This document shows positions 58,822 to 64,000 of a DNA stretch of 64,000 nucleotides, piece by piece. The first letter of the stretch is position 1, and each line of letters begins with the position of its first letter. Source of the stretch: Pseudomonas sp. PICF141 (lineage in GTDB: Bacteria > Pseudomonadota > Gammaproteobacteria > Pseudomonadales > Pseudomonadaceae). Under the pieces are notes generated by a model. The model was not told where the DNA came from. It ran no database searches and was given only the letters and a program-made list of their open reading frames with translations. The position numbers and the translations under genes were made by a program. The stretch is from NCBI RefSeq assembly GCF_002286815.1, contig NZ_MUNM01000083.1, positions 1-64,000 of the forward strand, read 5' to 3'.

Positions 58822-59424
58822 ATGACCACGAATACACCTCTGGCGCCTTGCTCCATTCTGCTCCTGGCCGGCGGTCGCGGCCAACGCATGGGCGGTCAGG
58901 ACAAGGGATTGCTGGATTGGCATGGTGAACCGCTGATTGCGCATCTGCACCGCAAGACACGCCCGCTGAGTGATGACCTGATCATCTCCTGCAACAGAAA
59001 CCTGGAAAAATATGCGCCTTATGCGGATCAGTTGGTCCATGACGACGAAGGCGACTTTCCGGGGCCATTGGCGGGTATTCGCGCTGGCCTGAAGGCCGCT
59101 CGTCACGCCTGCCTGCTTGTGTTGCCCTGCGATGTGCCACGCATCGATGCCGCGCTGCTCCAGAGCATGCGTGAAACCGCCGGGCAGCATCCGGACAAAC
59201 CGCTGATGTTGCGCCATGGTGAACATTGGGAACCCTTGCTGTGCATAATCCCCGTCGCCCTTTCAGTGGCTTTCGAAACCGCCTGGAACGAAGGCGAACG
59301 CAGCCCGGGTCGCCTTATGCGCAAACTGGGTGCCATTGCCCTGCAATGCCCTGAAAACGACGCTCGCTTGGCCAATCTCAACACCCCGGAACTGTTAAGC
59401 ACACACCACACTGTGTCAGACTGA
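58822..59424 (+). CDS. mobA: MobA, molybdenum cofactor guanylyltransferase
   Basis: 200 residues with the nucleotidyl-transferase motif LLLAGGRGQRMGGQDKGLL, then FPGPLAGIRAGL and VLPCDVPRID. It attaches GMP to Mo-molybdopterin to form the MGD cofactor of DMSO-reductase-family enzymes. GGAGAAG precedes the start. It is divergent from moaB-moeA. Confidence 0.92.
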   Translation: MTTNTPLAPCSILLLAGGRGQRMGGQDKGLLDWHGEPLIAHLHRKTRPLSDDLIISCNRNLEKYAPYADQLVHDDEGDFPGPLAGIRAGLKAARHACLLVLPCDVPRIDAALLQSMRETAGQHPDKPLMLRHGEHWEPLLCIIPVALSVAFETAWNEGERSPGRLMRKLGAIALQCPENDARLANLNTPELLSTHHTVSD

Positions 59425-59499
59425 CACGCGAAGGAACTTGCGCGCGTTGTATACGTCTCAAGATCAGCAACTAAAGAATTCCCATTCGGAGACACACAC

Positions 59500-59721
59500 A
59501 TGACTCAACGGACCCTCGCCACTTTCATGCTCGCACTGGGCCTTGCCACCCTCGCCGGCTGCGCATCGCCTACAGTGATCACCTTGAATGACGGTCGAGA
59601 AATCCAGGCCGTCGACGCGCCTAAGTACGATGAAGAATCGGGCTTTTACGAATTCGAACAACTGGATGGCAAGCACACCCGCGTCAATAAAGATCAGGTC
59701 CGTACCGTTAAAGATCTGTAA
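59500..59721 (+). CDS. YgdI/YgdR-family small lipoprotein
   Basis: 73 residues: signal peptide with lipobox LAGC (MLALGLATLAGCASP), then the DUF903 core ITLNDGREIQAVDAPKYDEE and FEQLDGKHTRVNKDQVRTV, an SH3-like fold. Short outer-membrane-associated lipoprotein of unknown role, common in gammaproteobacteria. It is followed by a strong terminator. Confidence 0.88.
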   Translation: MTQRTLATFMLALGLATLAGCASPTVITLNDGREIQAVDAPKYDEESGFYEFEQLDGKHTRVNKDQVRTVKDL

Positions 59722-59746
59722 TCTTTACGGCGACAACCAGATATAG

Positions 59747-59773
59747 AAAAGCCCGCTTTAGAAGCGGGCTTTT
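59747..59773 (+). terminator. intrinsic terminator of the small lipoprotein gene
   Basis: AAAAGCCCGCTT, loop TAG, AAGCGGGCTTTT: a 12-pair stem with a 3-base loop ending in T residues. Confidence 0.9.
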
Positions 59774-59810
59774 TCGTGGCTGAAGAAAAGCAGGATCGTT
59801 AGCCTTATGA

Positions 59811-60701
59811 TCACCACTGCAAGGTGATGGTGCTTTCGAATTCTCTTTCCTGTCCCGTGACCGGGTCGACAAATCGCAGCCCTTGGGCCAACAGCTTCAA
59901 AGGGTTGGCATAGTCATCTTCAACGTCCTTGAGCACCTGAGGATAGAACGGATCATTGCAGATGCCGGCCCCCAGCGCTGCCATGTGAACACGTAGCTGA
60001 TGTTTTTTACCCGTGACCGGGTACAGCCCATAACGCCAGAGCTCACCGTTTTTTTCCCTGACCTCGACAGCCGTCTCGGTATTGCTGACACCCGGACCTT
60101 CCTGCATGCGAAAAAACGGCTCGCCATCGACAAGTCGACTTTTATGGACCAGCGGAAAGGAATGCTCAGGTAATGCCCGGGCAATTGCTTCATAGCGCTT
60201 TTCGATCTGGCGTGAAGGAAACAACGACTGGTACGCCGACCGACTCGCAGGATTGGCTGAAAACAGCACCAGCCCCGCCGTATGCCGATCGATTCGATGC
60301 AACGGCACCAAATGCGGGTTATCCAGGCGACGGATCAAGCGCCGCAGCAATGTTTGCTCCACGTATTCCCCAGCCGGAGTCACAGGCAGGAAGTGCGGTT
60401 TGTCCGCCACCACCAGATGCTCATCGGCGTAGAGGATCGCCTCCACCACCGGGATCGGTTTTTCGTCCGGCACCTCACGGAAATAATGAATCCGCAGACC
60501 TTCCTTGTAAGGCAGGTCCAGGGCGATCGGCAGGCCTTGTCCATCCAGGACACGACCACGAGCAATTCTGTCCAGCCATTGTTCACGACCGATGGCGCTG
60601 AAGTGTTCGCACAGGCAATCGAGTACGGTCTGCCATGGCCCCGGCGGCAGGTAGAGCGTGCTGGCCTGGTTATGTGCAGCAGAAAAAACTGAAATGGACA
60701 T
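59811..60701 (-). CDS. RluA-family RNA pseudouridine synthase
   Basis: 296 residues. The catalytic segment is VPLHRIDRHTAGLVLFS, with the aspartate in HRID, and the later RYEAIARALPE, YGLYPVTGKKHQLRVHMAAL and GICNDPFYP segments are family features. The N-terminal domain (about 90 residues) may aid RNA binding. It isomerises uridine in rRNA or tRNA; the exact site is not predictable. The start at 60701 is preferred over a 7-codon extension. Confidence 0.87.
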   Translation of the reverse strand: MSISVFSAAHNQASTLYLPPGPWQTVLDCLCEHFSAIGREQWLDRIARGRVLDGQGLPIALDLPYKEGLRIHYFREVPDEKPIPVVEAILYADEHLVVADKPHFLPVTPAGEYVEQTLLRRLIRRLDNPHLVPLHRIDRHTAGLVLFSANPASRSAYQSLFPSRQIEKRYEAIARALPEHSFPLVHKSRLVDGEPFFRMQEGPGVSNTETAVEVREKNGELWRYGLYPVTGKKHQLRVHMAALGAGICNDPFYPQVLKDVEDDYANPLKLLAQGLRFVDPVTGQEREFESTITLQW

Positions 60702-60773
60702 ACGAAAAGCTCTGACCCTCAATGCAGGGCGGCATTATCCAACAGTGGCCGGAACGAACCTAGAAGAGAATCC

Positions 60774-61094
60774 TCAGGCCGGTATCGACTGTTCTTGAGC
60801 AGCCGCTTCAGTGAACTCCTTGAGCCAGCGCAGCACATCGACCGCTTCCCAGCGTCCCGGATCATAAAGCGCATACAACAAACCCTGATAGCCCACGACA
60901 TCCAGCTGCCGGTGGTAGCCCGCACGCTGGAACAAGGCTTCGATTTCGGCGAAACAGGTATTGAAATGCAACTTGTTGAAGGGCGTTTTCCGCTCCGTGA
61001 CCAGTCCATCCAGACGCAACTCGAGGACGGCCTCGCGTACCACGTCTGCCGACATCCGGTTCACGCTGTTCTTCAATTGCTCGACATTGACCAA
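60774..61094 (-). CDS. hypothetical protein under a LexA-type box
   Basis: 106 residues starting at TTG, with GAGGGA six bases upstream. Mixed helix with YQGLLYALYDPGRWEAVDVL in the C-terminal half; no domain or motif is recognised. A perfect 18-bp LexA-like palindrome lies 75 bases upstream over a probable -10 element, so DNA damage may induce it. It ends 73 bases before the pseudouridine synthase start. Confidence 0.7.
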   Translation of the reverse strand: MVNVEQLKNSVNRMSADVVREAVLELRLDGLVTERKTPFNKLHFNTCFAEIEALFQRAGYHRQLDVVGYQGLLYALYDPGRWEAVDVLRWLKEFTEAAAQEQSIPA

Positions 61095-61168
61095 GGTTCA
61101 TCCCTCTGATTTCCGGGATTGCCTGCCCAAACCCGAATCAGGGAAAAGCATGGCAGGCAATCGGAATA

Positions 61169-61186
61169 ACTGTATGCGCATACAGT
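61169..61186. promoter_or_regulatory. LexA-type SOS box
   Basis: ACTGTATGCGCATACAGT, a perfect 18-bp palindrome containing CTGT-N8-ACAG. On the minus strand TACAGT within it could be the -10 of the gene at 60774-61094, with TTATTC 17 bases upstream as a weak -35. The other neighbour ends toward the box, so only the 60774 gene is a likely target. Confidence 0.7.
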
Positions 61187-61260
61187 ATGCCGAATAACCA
61201 ACTTTTCGCCAATGGATGAAACTAGTACTGCGACGGGTGGGGCATCGCTGACAGTGTCAG

Positions 61261-61497
61261 TCAGCGCAGGAACGCCACCACTTCATCGGCACTGAACGGC
61301 CAGCTCAGCTCTGCGCCGGTATCGACCCGTCGCAACACTGGAATACGCAGACTGTAGGCTTCGAACCACGTTTCGTCGTCAGCGATATCCACCAACTCCA
61401 CCATCAAACCGTGTTCGACCAAAGGCATCAGCTCTGCTTCAGCGACTTCACAAAGATGGCAACCAAGGGTGCCGAAAAGCTGACATTCAGGAGGCAT
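61261..61497 (-). CDS. glutaredoxin-like protein (DUF836)
   Basis: 78 residues with a thioredoxin-fold N-terminus: LFGTLGCHLCEVAEAELMPL has a CxxC (CHLC), and SLRIPVLRRVDTG carries the cis-proline. This fits the short glutaredoxin-related DUF836 family. The ATG at 61497 has AGGAGG just upstream (tight spacing). It is divergent from the antiporter, with a 210-base gap holding no recognised operator. Confidence 0.85.
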   Translation of the reverse strand: MPPECQLFGTLGCHLCEVAEAELMPLVEHGLMVELVDIADDETWFEAYSLRIPVLRRVDTGAELSWPFSADEVVAFLR

Positions 61498-61707
61498 GAC
61501 AACGAGACCAAGTAAAGTAAGCGCTCATTCTAGGCCCGCTATCAAAAGCAGTCGAGCCGATACCCCAATCAGCCTTGGCAATGGCTGATTTCAAGAGATT
61601 TCGGCAAACTCCTGACTCACATCATTCGCCTTGACTGCCATTTGCACGATGCTCGCGTCTTTTTTACTTCTACGCTTGAGTAGCCAGAGCCCTCACCGGA
61701 GTTTTTT

Positions 61708-63420
61708 GTGTTCGCCAATCTGTTGATCATCTTTACCGCTTCTCTGGTGGTGATTGCATTGTTCCAGCGCCTGCGCTTGCCACCGGTGCTGGGCTACCTG
61801 TGCGTAGGGCTGATGATCGGGCCGACAGCGTTCGACTGGGTGAATGAAAGCGAAGAGTTGCCCGACCTTGCCGAGTTAGGCGTGGTGTTCCTGCTGTTTT
61901 CTCTCGGGCTTGAATTTTCCCTGTCGAAAATGCTCGCCCTGCGCCAAGTGGTATTTGGCTTGGGCAGCCTGCAAGTGCTGCTTTCCGGGATCGCGTTGGG
62001 GGTGTTGCTGATGCTGTTCGGCATGCCAACCACGCCTGCACTGTTACTCGGTGCCGGTTTGGCGCTGTCGTCCACCGCCATTGTCAGCAAGGAGTTGAGC
62101 AGCCTCGGTGAGCTTTTCAGCCGCCACGGCCAGAATGCCATCGCCGTGCTGCTATTCCAGGACGTGGTCGCTGTGTTGCTACTGACCCTGGTCCCGGTGT
62201 TCGCCGGTAATAGCGACCAGGTTTGGTATTGGGCTCTGCCATTGACGCTGGGCAAGACTGTCTTGCTGTTCGTCGGTCTGCTGCTGGTCAGTCGCTGGTT
62301 TTTGCCACGGCTGTTTCATGAAGTCGCCACGTCCCGGTCCGCTGAGCTGTTCGTGCTGTTGGCGCTGGTGATCGTTCTGCTGACGGCCTGGCTGACTCAC
62401 TTACTCGGCCTCTCCCCTGCCCTGGGCGCCTTTCTCGCTGGCATGCTGTTGGGTGAAAGCCACTACCGACATCAGATCGAGGCGGATATCCGTCCGTTTC
62501 GCGACATTCTGCTGGGAGTGTTCTTCGTCAGCATCGGCATGTTGATCGATTTGCGCTTGTTTGCCAGTCACGGTTTGCTGATTCTTGGTCTGACGCTGGG
62601 ATTACTATTGATCAAAGGCACCGTGGTCGCGCTGCTGGTCAAATGGCGCGGCAGCGATGTCGAAACCGCCTGGCGCAGTGGCCTGGCATTGGCTCAAGGG
62701 GGTGAATTCTGTTTTGCCCTGATGACGCAAATGCAGCAGAACAAACTGATGCCCGATGACTTCGGTGGCCTGCTGCTGGCGGCCACGTTCTGCTCGATGC
62801 TGGTGACACCTTTACTGCTGCGCGCCGCTCCCCGCATCGCCACACGTCTGCACCACAAGCCCAACGAAGAAGCCGAACTCGAACAAATCAGCGCGCTAAA
62901 CGCCGGTTTGCACAATCACGTAGTGATCTGTGGATATGGCCGCGTAGGTCAGTCCATTGGCCGCGTCCTGCGCAATATAGACCAACCGTACATCGCACTG
63001 GATACCGACCCGGTCCGGGTTCAGGAAGCAGCCGTCAATGAAAGCTGCGTTCATTACGGCGATTCATGCCGCGGCGAACTGCTGGTAGCGATAGGGCTGG
63101 AGCGCGCCAGATTACTGGTGGTCGCCGTGGATCAGACGGACATCGCCCTGTTGATACTCAAGGAGGCACGCCGGTACAACCCGAGCGTGTCGATCCTGGT
63201 GCGCACACGGGACGATAGTCAGTTGGCCGAGTTGAAAGCGGCTGGCGCCAGCGAAGTCGTACCCGAGTTGCTGGAGTCCAGCCTGATGCTCGCCTCCCAC
63301 GCACTGATCATGCTGGGCATACCCGGCCAGCAGGTGCGAGACCGGGTCGACCAGGTAAGGCGTGACCGCTATCGCCTGCTGCACGGTTTTTACCCCGGTG
63401 CCGACGATGAAGAACGCTGA
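61708..63420 (+). CDS. KefB/YbaL-type monovalent cation:proton antiporter
   Basis: 570 residues with a GTG start (CGGAG upstream). About 12 membrane segments form a CPA2 exchanger domain (LPPVLGYLCVGLMIGPTAFD, LSPALGAFLAGMLLGESHYR), then a TrkA-N/RCK domain at about 410-530 (HVVICGYGRVGQSIGRVL). It probably exchanges K+ for H+ under control of NAD(H) or glutathione adducts. No KefF/KefG-type ancillary gene is adjacent. It is convergent with amtB, one base apart. Confidence 0.88.
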   Translation: MFANLLIIFTASLVVIALFQRLRLPPVLGYLCVGLMIGPTAFDWVNESEELPDLAELGVVFLLFSLGLEFSLSKMLALRQVVFGLGSLQVLLSGIALGVLLMLFGMPTTPALLLGAGLALSSTAIVSKELSSLGELFSRHGQNAIAVLLFQDVVAVLLLTLVPVFAGNSDQVWYWALPLTLGKTVLLFVGLLLVSRWFLPRLFHEVATSRSAELFVLLALVIVLLTAWLTHLLGLSPALGAFLAGMLLGESHYRHQIEADIRPFRDILLGVFFVSIGMLIDLRLFASHGLLILGLTLGLLLIKGTVVALLVKWRGSDVETAWRSGLALAQGGEFCFALMTQMQQNKLMPDDFGGLLLAATFCSMLVTPLLLRAAPRIATRLHHKPNEEAELEQISALNAGLHNHVVICGYGRVGQSIGRVLRNIDQPYIALDTDPVRVQEAAVNESCVHYGDSCRGELLVAIGLERARLLVVAVDQTDIALLILKEARRYNPSVSILVRTRDDSQLAELKAAGASEVVPELLESSLMLASHALIMLGIPGQQVRDRVDQVRRDRYRLLHGFYPGADDEER

Positions 63421-63421
63421 T

Positions 63422-64000
63422 TCAATCCTGGCTCACGGCTCCGATCTTGTGCACCGACAAGTCCGCGCCGTAATACTCCTCTTCCTGGCTCAGGCGCAGA
63501 CCATGAAGCGCCTTGATAACGCCATACACTGCAAAACCGCCAACCAGCGCGACGATCACGCCCAGAGCAGTGCCGATCAACTGGCTGATCAGGCTCACGC
63601 CCCCCAAACCACCCAAGGCAGTTTGACCGAAAATGCCACAAGCGATCCCGCCCCAGACACCACACAGCCCATGCAAAGGCCAGACGCCCAGCACATCATC
63701 GATACGCCATTTGCCTTGAGCCGCCGTAAAGCACCAGACAAACAGTGCCCCGGCGATGGCGCCGGTCACCAACGCGCCAACCGGATGCATCAAATCCGAG
63801 CCGGCGCAGATCGCCACCAATCCCGCCAGTGGGCCGTTATGCAGGAAGCCCGGGTCATTGCGCCCCACGATCAACGCTGCCACGGTGCCGCCGACCATGG
63901 CCATCAACGAATTCACGGCGACCAGCCCGCTGACCCCTTGCAGGGTTTGAGCGCTCATTACGTTGAACCCGAACCAGCCAACGATCAGAATCCAGGAACC
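63422..64000 (-). CDS. amtB: ammonium transporter (Amt), partial: 5' end outside window
   Basis: 192 residues of the C-terminal part are visible and the frame runs through the right edge (upstream codons read WILIVGWFGFNV before MSAQ). Amt features: MHPVGALVTGAIAGALF, DDVLGVWPLHGLCGVWGGIA with the conserved pore histidine, and the cytoplasmic C-terminus with LRLSQEEEYYGADLSVH. It imports ammonium. A glnK gene would be expected upstream, beyond the window. Confidence 0.9.
   Translation of the reverse strand, partial: GSWILIVGWFGFNVMSAQTLQGVSGLVAVNSLMAMVGGTVAALIVGRNDPGFLHNGPLAGLVAICAGSDLMHPVGALVTGAIAGALFVWCFTAAQGKWRIDDVLGVWPLHGLCGVWGGIACGIFGQTALGGLGGVSLISQLIGTALGVIVALVGGFAVYGVIKALHGLRLSQEEEYYGADLSVHKIGAVSQD

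Overview
The window is a chromosomal segment of a fluorescent Pseudomonas, most likely of the P. fluorescens group. The reasons are high GC, pyoverdine genes split into sub-clusters, the P. aeruginosa-like gene orders fpvGHJK-fpvCDEF, dsbRS-dsbD/E/G and atuR-atuABCDEF, and many inverted REP pairs of the type found in this group. All functional statements rest on reading translations and DNA by eye; no searches were run.

Layout. 0.2-8 kb holds housekeeping and transport genes: a DMT exporter, small lipoproteins, an SDR/DsbA-fold isomerase pair, Xaa-Pro aminopeptidase, an IscS-type cysteine desulfurase, a LysE exporter and a VOC protein. 8.35-14.7 kb is the eight-gene fpvGHJKCDEF operon, which in P. 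aeruginosa reduces ferri-pyoverdine in the periplasm and imports the released iron. A convergent mbtH-like gene and pvdH (diaminobutyrate synthesis) follow at 14.8-16.5 kb. 17.4-22.9 kb is a DsbRS two-component pair and its divergent dsbD/dsbE/dsbG operon. 24.1-37.1 kb is one giant gene, the pyoverdine chromophore synthetase pvdL. It diverges from the iron-starvation sigma factor gene pvdS, with a pvdYII-like acetyltransferase beyond it.

40.1-49.5 kb is the acyclic terpene (citronellol/geraniol) pathway, with atuR divergent from atuABCDEF. 49.5-56.3 kb holds an exonuclease, ppnP, a MOSC protein, CheV, an HPt-like protein lacking the phospho-histidine, a NarL-type sensor/regulator pair and a lipid kinase. 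57-59.4 kb is molybdenum cofactor synthesis (moeA, moaB, mobA). The right end carries a pseudouridine synthase, a small gene under a perfect LexA-type palindrome, a glutaredoxin-like protein, a KefB-type antiporter and a truncated ammonium transporter gene.

Regulatory logic readable from DNA. TAAAT-N16-CGT (PvdS) boxes lie upstream of pvdH, the mbtH-like gene and pvdYII, and a one-mismatch version lies upstream of pvdL. A Fur-like site overlaps the probable pvdS promoter. Direct TTAATC repeats with an 11-bp period precede dsbD, twin palindromes sit between atuR and atuA, and a LexA-type box precedes the gene at 60774-61094. REP-type inverted repeats of several families fill the gaps between genes, and one pair lies in frame inside fpvD. 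I found no clear new multi-gene system. The best leads are the translated REP pair in fpvD, the Lgt-like/TlpA fusion, the degenerate HPt protein with its signalling neighbours, and the LexA-type site before an uncharacterised gene.
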